DNA of 8,951 nt from Herminiimonas sp. (GCA_014377155.1 JACMQD010000302.1:1-8951), one strand, 5' to 3'. Positions 1 through 6,623 are shown, counted from the first letter of the stretch. Made by a program: numbers and translations. The notes: a model not told the origin generated them from the sequence alone.

Positions 1-330
1 AGACAGTCGCTGGCAGTCACTGCAACTTCGGTTGAACAACAGTTGATTGCGGGAGGAAGGTCCGGACTCCATAGAGCAGGATGACGGTTAACGGCCGTCC
101 GCCGTGAGGCGAGGAATAGGGCCACAGAGACGAGCGTATTCAGTTACGGTGAAACGCGGTAACCTCCATCTGGAGCAATTCCAAATAGGCACGCGTTGAT
201 GTTGCTCGCAGAGCGTGCGGGTAGGAAGCTTGAGCCGTGGAGTAATTCACGGCCTAGAGGAATGGCTGTCATAGCAAACGGATTCGTCTGTTTGCCGTAA
301 CAAAATCCGGCCTATCGGCTTACTTCATTT
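1..330 (+). ncRNA. rnpB: RNase P RNA, bacterial type A, 5' end cut by the window edge
   Basis: This is the catalytic RNA of ribonuclease P, which with the RnpA protein removes 5' leaders from tRNA precursors. The recognisable conserved blocks occur in the right order: AGACAGTCGC at the start, GGAGGAAGGTCCGGACTCC near 51-69 followed by ATAGAGCAGG, CACAGAGACGAGCGTA near 123-138, GGTGAAACGCGGTAACC near 149-165, GGAGCAATTCCAAATAGG near 172-189, GAGCCGTGG with CGGCCTAGA near 232-257, and ACAAAATCCGGCCTATCGG near 300-318. The closing GGCCTATCGGCTTACTT should pair with the 5' terminus. By comparison with the E. coli molecule, about ten bases of 5' end lie outside the window. The short P-arm regions are compact, as in betaproteobacteria. 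The 3' boundary near 327-330 is estimated from the expected pairing. Confidence 0.97.
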
Positions 331-339
331 TCTTTTCAA

Positions 340-362
340 CTACGCGCCGTCGCGTGTAGTTT
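340..362 (+). terminator. Probable terminator of rnpB
   Basis: CTACGCGC (340-347) can pair with GCGTGTAG (352-359) in an 8-bp stem containing one G-U pair and a 4-base loop. Only three T residues follow, so the T-tract is weak. It sits about 10 bases past the mature rnpB 3' end, where a terminator or 3'-trimming structure is expected. A second small hairpin, CCTGGC/GCCGGG (372-387), follows and has no T-run. Confidence 0.5.
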
Positions 363-402
363 CACCGCTTGCCTGGCCGCCGCCGGGAGGCCGTCCGAAG
401 TT

Positions 403-421
403 CCCCCCCCCCCAAAAAAAA
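403..421. repeat. Homopolymer tract, C11 followed by A8
   Basis: Eleven C residues (403-413) run directly into eight A residues (414-421), in the gap between rnpB and the FAS1 gene, about 85 bases upstream of that gene's start. Tracts of this length are prone to slipped-strand mispairing and also to sequencing error. No promoter element was confidently located downstream of it, so any effect on expression is inference. Confidence 0.9.
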
Positions 422-505
422 CTACAAATAATCGAATCCGTTGACGAAGTGCTGCCGTATATCACTTGGCAATCTCTCACACTTTCTCTTATCAAAGGAT
501 TCATC

Positions 506-1084
506 ATGCGCAAGATCGGATATGCAATCGTACTGGCCGCTTCCCTCGCAGCATCGCACGGCGCCATGGCCGCCGCCCATACCGGCATGCCGATGGCAGG
601 CAACGTCATGGTTGGCGGACAAAGCATGTTGCCGTCCAAGGATATCATCGACAATGCCGTCAATTCCGCCGACCACACCACGCTGGTAGCGGCAGTCAAG
701 GCAGCCGGCCTGGTCGACACGCTCAAAGGCAAAGGCCCGTTCACTGTATTCGCACCAACCAACGCCGCATTCGGCAAGTTGCCAGCCGGTACAGTCGATA
801 CGCTGGTCAAGCCGGAAAGCAAAGCAACTCTGACGAAAATCCTGACTTACCATGTCGTGCCAGGCAAATATGATTTCAAGGCATTGGCGGCAGAAATCAA
901 AAAAGGCAACGGTAAAGCTCAACTGGCTACCGCCAGTGGTGGCAAGCTGTCGTTTGCAATGAACGGCGAGCACAACATCAATGTCATGGATGACAGCGGC
1001 AATACGGCCAGCATCAGCACGTATGACGTCTATCAGTCCAATGGCGTGATCAATGTGATCGATACGGTACTGCTGCCTAAATAA
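506..1084 (+). CDS. Secreted FAS1 (fasciclin) domain protein
   Basis: A 192-residue exported protein made almost entirely of one FAS1 domain, a fold linked to adhesion and matrix interactions; in bacteria its ligand is usually unknown. Residues 1-22 form a Sec signal peptide (MRK, a hydrophobic stretch, then a likely cut after AMA). The FAS1 hallmarks are present: GPFTVFAPTNAAF at 77-89 (H1 box), YHVVPG at 115-120 and SNGVINVIDTVLLP at 178-191 (H2 box). The ATG at 506 is chosen because AAAGGA (494-499) lies 6 bases upstream and the signal peptide begins there; the in-frame GTG at 449 has no ribosome site and would bury the signal peptide. The gene appears monocistronic, with its own terminator just downstream. 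No promoter could be fixed: TTGACG at 441 has no well-spaced -10. The domain call is firm; the biological role is unknown. Confidence 0.93.
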   Translation: MRKIGYAIVLAASLAASHGAMAAAHTGMPMAGNVMVGGQSMLPSKDIIDNAVNSADHTTLVAAVKAAGLVDTLKGKGPFTVFAPTNAAFGKLPAGTVDTLVKPESKATLTKILTYHVVPGKYDFKALAAEIKKGNGKAQLATASGGKLSFAMNGEHNINVMDDSGNTASISTYDVYQSNGVINVIDTVLLPK

Positions 1085-1108
1085 CAGGCAATAGTACATT
1101 GACAGGCA

Positions 1109-1142
1109 AGGCCGCCACGGTAGTCGACGCGGCGGTTTTTTT
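1109..1142 (+). terminator. Intrinsic terminator of the FAS1 gene
   Basis: CCGCC (1112-1116) pairs with GGCGG (1131-1135), extendable by a G-U pair and A-T pairs at the base, and is followed immediately by seven T residues (1136-1142). The position, 25-30 bases past the stop codon, and the uninterrupted T-run make this the clearest intrinsic terminator in the window. It isolates the FAS1 transcript from the promoter that follows. Confidence 0.85.
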
Positions 1143-1179
1143 ATGCCAGCGGTCGAAATCGTCAGGTTGCCTAGTTGCA

Positions 1180-1228
1180 TTGATAAAAATCAAAGTGACA
1201 ACTTTGCATGCGGTTATGATCATGTTTC
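1180..1228 (+). promoter_or_regulatory. FNR/ANR-type (oxygen-responsive) class II promoter
   Basis: Positions 1180-1193 read TTGATAAAAATCAA, a perfect match to the FNR/ANR consensus TTGAT-N4-ATCAA. TATGAT at 1215-1220 is a 5/6 match to the sigma-70 -10 box. If the start site is about 1228, the FNR dyad is centred at -41.5, the position used by FNR at class II activated promoters, and the -10 hexamer falls at -13 to -8. No -35 box is needed at such promoters. A second dyad, CAAAGT-N4-ACTTTG (1191-1206), overlaps the FNR site by three bases. The geometry directs transcription rightward. Site identity is seen directly; the regulator and the oxygen response are inferred from the consensus. Confidence 0.72.
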
Positions 1229-1343
1229 AGAGTGTGTTTGCCGTAGGATGGACCGAAGAAGATCAACGAAGATATGCGGCATGTCTGCACTGTGCTACGG
1301 CGTCGACGCTGTAGCTGGCAGGTTACAATGCCATTGCGTTTTT
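1228..1343 (+). ncRNA. Candidate FNR-controlled small RNA
   Basis: The transcript predicted from the FNR-type promoter would enter a gap of about 170 bases between the FAS1 terminator and the 3' end of the minus-strand redoxin gene. It contains no protein I can support: the ATG at 1248 opens a 50-codon frame rich in Cys with no usable ribosome site. It does contain a strong hairpin at 1294-1315 (GCTACGGCG pairing with CGCTGTAGC around loop TCGA or shorter), a second stem TGGCA/TGCCA at 1316-1333, and a run of five T at 1339-1343. The T-run is separated from the last stem by TTGCG, so termination there is plausible but not optimal. The 3' limit is therefore approximate. If termination leaks, the RNA would run antisense into the redoxin gene. 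The RNA assignment is inference from promoter plus structure. Confidence 0.38.
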
Positions 1344-1396
1344 CAAGTAATTTCGTCCTACGACCAACATGTTTTGATCATTGCGTACTGCCGATA

Positions 1397-1884
1397 CTAA
1401 CGCAGTGCAAATTTTTCAGCCAGCACGGATTTGGTAATCACACCCGTGTAGGCAATGCGCTGGCTTCGTCCCTTGAGCCAGTAGCTGCGCGGCATTTCTC
1501 CTCGCCATGTCGTATCGATGTCGTAGCGTAATTGCTCTGGTGAGGCCGAACCGAAGGCCAGGCGTTCGATGTCAACCCGAGTGTGGCAAGGCGCGCCTGC
1601 ATCGAATTTGCCGAGGTCCCATCGTCGAGCGCATCGGTCGAGATCGTGACGATCGCGAAGCGATTACCGAGACGTTTGCGTTCCTCTGAAAGTGTCTTCA
1701 GACTCGCCGCGCAATAGACGCAATCCAGCGACCACAGCACCAGCACGAACGGCTTGTCGCCGTGGGCGGCAACGATCTGTTGCAGGCTGTCGGGCTCGAA
1801 TGCGCGTAGCGAGCCGGGTGCCGCATGGGCGTTGGCTGCCAGCGCCAACGACACCACCACCGTCTTCAATGTGAATCGGTCCAT
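1397..1884 (-). pseudogene. Periplasmic thioredoxin-fold (TlpA/redoxin-like) protein, frameshifted
   Basis: The ATG at 1884 is preceded by AAGGAA at a 7-base gap and starts a signal peptide (MDRFTLKTVV, hydrophobic core, likely cut after AHA near residue 21). A thioredoxin-type active site follows: WSLDCVYC at 51-58, with the redox pair Cys55/Cys58. Such proteins reduce or shuffle disulfides in the periplasm. The frame is coherent to about Leu104 (ATLGL). It then continues in the same frame as low-complexity sequence to a stop at 1438. The adjacent frame instead reads DIERLAFGSASPEQLRYDID and on through GEMPRSYWL, which carries the cis-Pro loop expected of the fold, to a TAG at 1397-1399. Adding one base near 1573-1578 restores a 162-residue protein. 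The start overlaps the upstream remnant's stop by 19 bases, indicating former translational coupling. Genuine decay and a sequencing error cannot be separated here. Confidence 0.8.
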
Positions 1885-2345
1885 GCGGCGGTTCCTTCCA
1901 TAGTCAATTTTGCAATCAAACCGTCGCGTTGGGTACGCCAGATCACCACGATTCCGGTAGGGGTGGCGATCAGATGCGGCTGATCCGACGCACCTTGCGT
2001 GCGTCCCAAATCCACCTCTTTCCAATGTTGCCCGGCGTCGACCGGCAGCTTGCCGAGCATGACCGTTGCCTTGCCGTCGCACTGCTTCCACACGATCGCA
2101 ATCCGCGTGCGGTCGACGGCGACCTCGGCATGCTGCGCCAGTGCCGAGCCAAACCGCATCGGGAGGCCGGGCTTGCGGTTTGCCGGTGCAGCGTCATAGT
2201 CCACACCGCCTTCACCGTCTTTGACGTTGCACCATGTCTGATAACACGCTGGGTCGGCAACGGTGGCCGGCCGCGCATCCGTGGACCTGCGCCAATGGCT
2301 GATCAATTTCTCGAAGGGTGGCGCTTGCGCTATCCCGCCGCCATG
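1866..2345 (-). pseudogene. Remnant of a sialidase/BNR-like periplasmic protein, 5' truncated
   Basis: This minus-strand frame ends in TGA at 1866-1868 and reads well over its last 120 or so codons, with stretches such as YQTWCNVKDGEGGVDYD, HAEVAVDRTRIAIVWKQCDG, HWKEVDLGRTQGASDQPHL and TGIVVIWRTQ. These alternating beta-strand/Asp-turn segments resemble the C-terminal blades of BNR-repeat (sialidase-like) propeller proteins. No signal peptide, start codon with a ribosome site, or N-terminal blades can be found. Coherent sequence fades around 2250-2290, where an adjacent frame (LAQVHGC) looks more protein-like, suggesting a further indel. Beyond about 2343 the DNA is occupied by a + strand receiver gene. 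It was probably the upstream partner of the redoxin gene, whose start it overlaps. The family assignment is tentative; its being a fragment is more certain. The 5' limit is approximate. Confidence 0.55.
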
Positions 2346-2783
2346 ACGCCGACTTTCCTGGTCATTGACGATAACGAAGCTTTTGCTTCGACCCCGGCGC
2401 GTGCCTTGGAGCGACGCAGTTTTACCGCGATGGTCGCGCACGATGGCAGCGCGGTGCTGTCAGCTGCCGTCATGACCGCATTCGATATCGTGACGATCGA
2501 TTTGCATCTGGTGCAGGATTCAGGCTTGCAATGGATCGCGCTCCTACATAAGTTTTTGCCAAACGCGCGTATTTTGGTCCTCACCGGATATGCCAGTATT
2601 GCAACGCCGGTGGAGGCGGTCAAACACGGTGCTGACGAGTATCTGGGCAAGCCGGCAAACGTCGACTCCATCCTTGCCGAACATCGTGGCATCATAGCCG
2701 CGATGGTGCGCGCGCCGCACGCTTCAACGCAAGTTGGGACAGAAGCCGGTACAAAGATAAGTCCCGCCAGACAGCAAGCATGA
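2343..2783 (+). CDS. RegA/PrrA-like response regulator receiver, output domain missing
   Basis: A 146-residue protein containing one receiver domain and little else. The acidic pocket is Asp9-Asp10 (LVIDDNEAF), the phospho-acceptor is Asp53 (TIDLHLVQDSGL), the switch Thr is 81 (LVLTGYASIAT) and the conserved Lys is 103 (YLGKPANVDSIL). The wording of the last two blocks is typical of the RegA/PrrA/ActR redox regulators. Those proteins run to about 180 residues and end in a Fis-type helix-turn-helix; here the sequence after residue 120 is an unrelated Ala/Thr/Gln-rich tail, and no helix-turn-helix appears in the other frames before 2811. No partner histidine kinase is present. The ATG at 2343 fits the domain start but lacks a good ribosome site; the ATG at 2294 in the same frame is an alternative with no better one. 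It is either a degraded regulator or a stand-alone receiver; I favour the former given the decayed neighbours. Confidence 0.7.
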   Translation: MTPTFLVIDDNEAFASTPARALERRSFTAMVAHDGSAVLSAAVMTAFDIVTIDLHLVQDSGLQWIALLHKFLPNARILVLTGYASIATPVEAVKHGADEYLGKPANVDSILAEHRGIIAAMVRAPHASTQVGTEAGTKISPARQQA

Positions 2784-2817
2784 CCGGACATCAACAATCA
2801 AAGTAGGGGGAATGCAT

Positions 2818-3966
2818 ATGATCGATTCATCCGCGACAGCGCCCGTGGCACAGCATAACAACCGGATCGCCCTGGTGTTGCAGGGTGGCGGTGCGCTCGG
2901 CGCCTACCAGGCCGGCGTGTTTCAGGCAATGCACGAAAATGGCTTGGCGCCCGACTGGGTCGTCGGCACCTCGATCGGCGCCATTAATGCCGCCATCATT
3001 GCCGGTAACGAACCTGAACAGCGCGTGGCGCGCTTGCGGCAGTTCTGGCAGCGTATTTCCCATTCGGACCTGCTCGACCTGCAAAAAGTTGCGGACAACG
3101 CACGCCAGTTCAACTCCTGGCTGGCAACATTGGAATCCATGACACGCGGCGTAAAGGGATTCTTTTCGCCGCGCCTGTTCAATCCGTTTGCAGTCGGCAT
3201 GACAGTAGCGCCTGAACAGGCCAGTTTTTACGACACCAGTGAACTGGCTGCAACGCTGAAAGAGCTGATCGATTTCGACTACCTCAACGCCGAAGGCGGC
3301 ATGCGCCTGACAGTCAATGCGGTCAAGGTAAACTGCGGCGAATTGGTCGGCTTCGACAACCGCAGGCTCGATATCGGAGTCGAACATGTCATGGCCAGTG
3401 GCGCACTGCCGCCGGGTTTCCCGCCAGTCTGCGTCGATGGTGATCTGTACTGGGATGGTGGCCTGTATTCGAACACACCGCTCGAGACCGTTCTCGACGA
3501 CGTGCCGCAGGTCGATACGCTGTGCTTCATGGTCGATCTGTGGAGCGCCGACGGACCCGCTCCGAGAACGCTCGACGAAGTGCAGACGCGGCAGAAAGAT
3601 GTCATGTTCGCGTCGCGCTCGCAGCGGCATATCGATGCCTACGTCCGCGTGCACGGCCTGCAGCAGACGATACGCTCACTGTACGAACAGCTGCCGGCCG
3701 ACCTGCAAAGCGCTGCCGGCGACGAGGTACGGTCGGCGCTCGGCTGCGCTACCACCATGCACATCGTGCGTCTGGCCTACGGTGGCCAGGATTGGCACAT
3801 GGCCGCCAAGGATATCAATTTTTCACGCGGCTCGATCGAGTGGCGCTGGGAGCAGGGCTACCGCGACGGACTGCGCGGTATTCGCGAAGAAGGCTGGCTG
3901 GCGGAACTGAAAACGCCTACCAGCATTGTGGTGCACGACATTCTGCCCATGACAAAAGCGGTATGA
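2818..3966 (+). CDS. Patatin-like phospholipase family protein
   Basis: A 382-residue cytoplasmic-type lipid acyl hydrolase of the patatin fold. It has the oxyanion-hole loop GGGALGAYQ (23-31), the nucleophile elbow GTSIG with Ser52, and the second member of the Ser-Asp dyad in DGG with Asp213 (YWDGGLYSNTPLE). All catalytic elements are intact, so it is likely an active lipase or acyl hydrolase; the substrate is unknown. The C-terminal third, after about residue 250, is an extra helical region containing WRWEQGY (342-348), of the kind carried by the longer bacterial patatins with a DUF3734-type extension. Two ATGs lie six bases apart; AGGGGG at 2805-2810 is only one base from the ATG at 2812 but seven from the ATG at 2818, so the second is chosen. 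It starts 34 bases after the receiver gene on the same strand and may share its transcript. Confidence 0.92.
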   Translation: MIDSSATAPVAQHNNRIALVLQGGGALGAYQAGVFQAMHENGLAPDWVVGTSIGAINAAIIAGNEPEQRVARLRQFWQRISHSDLLDLQKVADNARQFNSWLATLESMTRGVKGFFSPRLFNPFAVGMTVAPEQASFYDTSELAATLKELIDFDYLNAEGGMRLTVNAVKVNCGELVGFDNRRLDIGVEHVMASGALPPGFPPVCVDGDLYWDGGLYSNTPLETVLDDVPQVDTLCFMVDLWSADGPAPRTLDEVQTRQKDVMFASRSQRHIDAYVRVHGLQQTIRSLYEQLPADLQSAAGDEVRSALGCATTMHIVRLAYGGQDWHMAAKDINFSRGSIEWRWEQGYRDGLRGIREEGWLAELKTPTSIVVHDILPMTKAV

Positions 3967-3987
3967 TCTGCTGGTAAATCGCCGCAC

Positions 3988-4010
3988 CCTGCTCCATGGC
4001 GTCGAGCAGG
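3988..4010. terminator. Possible hairpin between convergent genes
   Basis: CCTGCTC (3988-3994) and GAGCAGG (4004-4010) form a perfect 7-bp stem around a 9-base loop, within the 44-base gap between the stop codons of the phospholipase and the cyclic-di-GMP enzyme. There is no T-run on either strand, so intrinsic termination would be weak. The position suggests a bidirectional barrier or 3'-end stabiliser. Confidence 0.4.
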
Positions 4011-6623
4011 CTACTGCGCCAGACTCTGCATCAGCAGTTTTTCGAATTCCTGCCGCGGGACCGCCTGCGAAAAAAAGAAACCCTGGCCAAAATCGCAGCC
4101 GGCGTCCATCAGGATGCGATGCTGTTCAGCGGTTTCGATGCCCTCAGCGATGATCTTCAGGCCGAGCTTGTGTCCGAGAAGAATGATGGTTTCGGCTATC
4201 GTGCGGTTATTCGACGTGGTGATGTCGCGCACAAATGATTGATCGATTTTCAGGTAATCGATGCTGAACTTGCTCAGGTAGGACATCGACGAATAACCGG
4301 TGCCGAAATCGTCTAGCGCGATTTCAATGCCGGCCTGTCGGTACTGCAGCAGCGTTTCCATGACCATGCGTGAATCCTTGAGCAAAACACCTTCCGTGAT
4401 TTCAATCGAAATCTGCTTACAGGGCACGCCCATTTCTTTGAGTTGTGCCGGCCAGCTGCGTCGTTTGCCATTGGACTCGAATTGCATTGCCGACTTGTTA
4501 ACACTAATCTGAAACGGGGTGTCGTACTGCTTGCTCCATCTGTCGGCCAGCAATGCTGCTTCCTGGAACACCCATTCGCCAATATCGTGAATCAGTCCGA
4601 GTTCTTCCGCCAGTGGCACGAATTCGGAAGGCTCGATTCGTCCTTCATCATGATTCCAGCGTAATAGCGCTTCGGCCTTGACGATGCGTCCACTCCCGAG
4701 CGACACGATCGGCTGGAAATAGATGTCGAGCTGGTCGCGTACCAGAGCCTGCCGCAGATCCATGCCAAGGCGCAGATGCCGTTGTACTTTTTCGTGAATG
4801 CTTTGGGTAAAGTAGTTGAACTGATTACGACCGCTGTGCTTGGCCTCGTACATGGCCTGGTTTGCATATTTGAGCAAGTCTTCCGAGGCGTCGGCGTCGA
4901 GGGGATACACGGCAATGCCAATGCTGGCCGATAGCGTCATGACGGACTGTTCGAACATGAAGGGACGTGACAAGGCAAACAAGATCTGTTCAGCTACGGT
5001 CGCGCTACAGGCCAGATCTTCGACTACTGTAAGTATTACGGTGAACTCGTCGCCGCCAATACGTGCGACCGTATCGCTTTCCCGCACGCAGGCGACGATG
5101 CGCGCGGCGGCATCATTGAGCAGCCGGTCGCCGGCTTCGTGTCCGAACCAGTCGTTGGTTTCCTTGAAACGGTCGAGATTAATGGAAAAAAGCACCGCTT
5201 TCTTGCCGGTTCGATGCGCATGCCTGATCGCATTGTCGAGACGGTCCCAGAACAGGTGGCGGTTCGGCAAGCCGGTGAGGGTGTCGAAATTGGCTTTCTT
5301 GCGTAGCTGCATTTCAAGGTTCTTCCGTTCCGTTATATCGGACTGGACCGCAATGTAGGATTCCACGTTTCCTTTCTTGTCCCGGATCGGATCGGCCTTG
5401 ATGTGTTGCCAAAACGATTCGCCGGACTTCCGGTAGTTCTGGATTTCAACCTCGAAACCCCGTTGGTTCCGCACCGCTGCACGGATCAGATCCAGCGTAT
5501 CCGTGTCGGTGTCTGGCCCTTGCAGGATTTCAATCGGACTCTTTCCCACAACCTCGTCCATGGCGTAGCCGGTGAGCGAGGCGAAGGCATCATTGGTCCA
5601 TTCGATCTTTCCCAGCGCATCGGTAAGCACCACCGGGGTTCTGGCTTTTTCTACAATCAGTCCCAGCCGTTCCAGTTTTTTCTTGTTCAGCTTGCGATCG
5701 GTGATTTCGATGTAGATACCCGACATCGTGATCGCTTGTCCATTGCTGTCGACTCCGAATTTTCCTCTGGAAAGCAGCCAGTGGACGGTCCGATCCGGCC
5801 ACACCACGCGAAACTCAACGTCGAAACTACTGCCGGCATGGCGCGCGTACGCTAGTTTCTTTTCGACCATTTCTTTATCGTCAGCATGGACGTGGTCCAG
5901 CAAATGGCCGATCGACCACGCCGGTGCGCCGTCAGAATAGCCAAAGCAGCGGTCGTGCATGAGTGAACGTCGGGTGCGCTGGTCGCGAAGATCCATATCC
6001 CAGTCGCCAATGCCGGCCGCATCCAGCGCGAATCTGCGGCGTGTCTCGGCTTCGGTGACCAGCGCGGCAGCATCGACCGAAATTTGCTGTTCGCGTACCC
6101 GCAACTCGGCGTGCAAGGCCCGTCGCGTTGCCAGGCGCAGTTCCATCTCGTTCATCACCAAGCCCGCCAGATCCTGCAACAGGCTGACTTCTTCATTCGA
6201 GATGTTGCGTGGCTTCTTGTCAATCACGCAAAACGTGCCGAGATTGTGTCCGTCGGCAGTCCGCAGCGGCACGCCCGCATAAAACCGCAAACCGAATTCG
6301 CCGGATACGAGTGGATTGGCAATCGTGCGCGGATCATGTAACGCGTCGTTGACGATCCAGGGACGGTCGAAAAGTATCGCAGATGAGCAAAGTCCGGGAA
6401 AGCGCGGTATCTCGTTCGCCTCCAGTCCAAAATGGGATTTGAACCAAATCCGGTCGGCGTCAACCAGGCTGACAATCGCAATCGGTACCTTGAGCAGCCG
6501 CGCGGCCAAACCGGCGATACGGTCGAACGATTTCTCGGCCGGTGTATCGAGTATGGCATAGCGTTTCAAACTCGCGAGACGGTCGGCTTCGTTGTCTGTA
6601 AATAATCTGCGTGGGATTTTCAC
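4011..6623 (-). CDS. GAF-PAS-PAS-GGDEF-EAL cyclic-di-GMP signalling protein
   Basis: An 870-residue soluble sensor enzyme with no membrane segment visible. Order: an N-terminal GAF domain (about 20-165), a PAS domain (about 195-310, ending ITDRK), a second PAS (about 320-434, ending DITERK), GGDEF (about 440-605) and EAL (about 615-865). In the GGDEF domain the signature GGDEF (523-527) is intact and RESD (514-517) sits at the correct distance to be the inhibitory I-site. However, Asn482 (SINLDRFK) replaces the first Asp of the usual DLD/DID metal-binding motif. The EAL domain keeps Glu651 (EAL), Asn709, Glu741 (EITE), Asp771-Asp772 (DDFGTG), Lys792 and Glu827, so it should hydrolyse cyclic-di-GMP. 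The balance is predicted to favour phosphodiesterase activity, with GTP binding at GGDEF perhaps regulatory. The start is GTG at 6623; no clear ribosome site precedes it, but the N-terminus fits homologous openings. It converges on the phospholipase gene. Confidence 0.93.
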   Translation of the reverse strand: MKIPRRLFTDNEADRLASLKRYAILDTPAEKSFDRIAGLAARLLKVPIAIVSLVDADRIWFKSHFGLEANEIPRFPGLCSSAILFDRPWIVNDALHDPRTIANPLVSGEFGLRFYAGVPLRTADGHNLGTFCVIDKKPRNISNEEVSLLQDLAGLVMNEMELRLATRRALHAELRVREQQISVDAAALVTEAETRRRFALDAAGIGDWDMDLRDQRTRRSLMHDRCFGYSDGAPAWSIGHLLDHVHADDKEMVEKKLAYARHAGSSFDVEFRVVWPDRTVHWLLSRGKFGVDSNGQAITMSGIYIEITDRKLNKKKLERLGLIVEKARTPVVLTDALGKIEWTNDAFASLTGYAMDEVVGKSPIEILQGPDTDTDTLDLIRAAVRNQRGFEVEIQNYRKSGESFWQHIKADPIRDKKGNVESYIAVQSDITERKNLEMQLRKKANFDTLTGLPNRHLFWDRLDNAIRHAHRTGKKAVLFSINLDRFKETNDWFGHEAGDRLLNDAAARIVACVRESDTVARIGGDEFTVILTVVEDLACSATVAEQILFALSRPFMFEQSVMTLSASIGIAVYPLDADASEDLLKYANQAMYEAKHSGRNQFNYFTQSIHEKVQRHLRLGMDLRQALVRDQLDIYFQPIVSLGSGRIVKAEALLRWNHDEGRIEPSEFVPLAEELGLIHDIGEWVFQEAALLADRWSKQYDTPFQISVNKSAMQFESNGKRRSWPAQLKEMGVPCKQISIEITEGVLLKDSRMVMETLLQYRQAGIEIALDDFGTGYSSMSYLSKFSIDYLKIDQSFVRDITTSNNRTIAETIILLGHKLGLKIIAEGIETAEQHRILMDAGCDFGQGFFFSQAVPRQEFEKLLMQSLAQ

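Noticed and set aside
441..463. FAS1 promoter from TTGACG and TATATC
   Set aside because: The two hexamers are separated by only 11 bases, too close for sigma-70; no alternative pair fits.
1295..1314. Similarity of this hairpin to the one after rnpB (340-359)
   Set aside because: Both begin CTAC and end TGTAG, but the inner bases differ; a short GC-rich dyad resemblance is expected by chance.
1316..1333. Sigma-54-like promoter TGGCA...TGCC
   Set aside because: The GG and GC doublets are 13 rather than 12 bases apart and the flanking consensus is poor; the bases are better explained as a stem.
1248..1400. Fifty-codon + strand ORF after the FNR-type promoter
   Set aside because: The TAGGA before it is too close to the ATG to act as a ribosome site, and the Cys-rich composition matches no family; the hairpins suit an RNA better.
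1929..2342. N-terminal extension of the receiver protein to 284 residues
   Set aside because: The extra residues are Arg/Pro-rich and antisense to the sialidase-like remnant; receiver homology starts right at the 2343 ATG.
2827..3654. Long minus-strand ORF opposite the phospholipase
   Set aside because: The + strand frame carries all the patatin motifs; the reverse frame is open because of GC-rich third positions.
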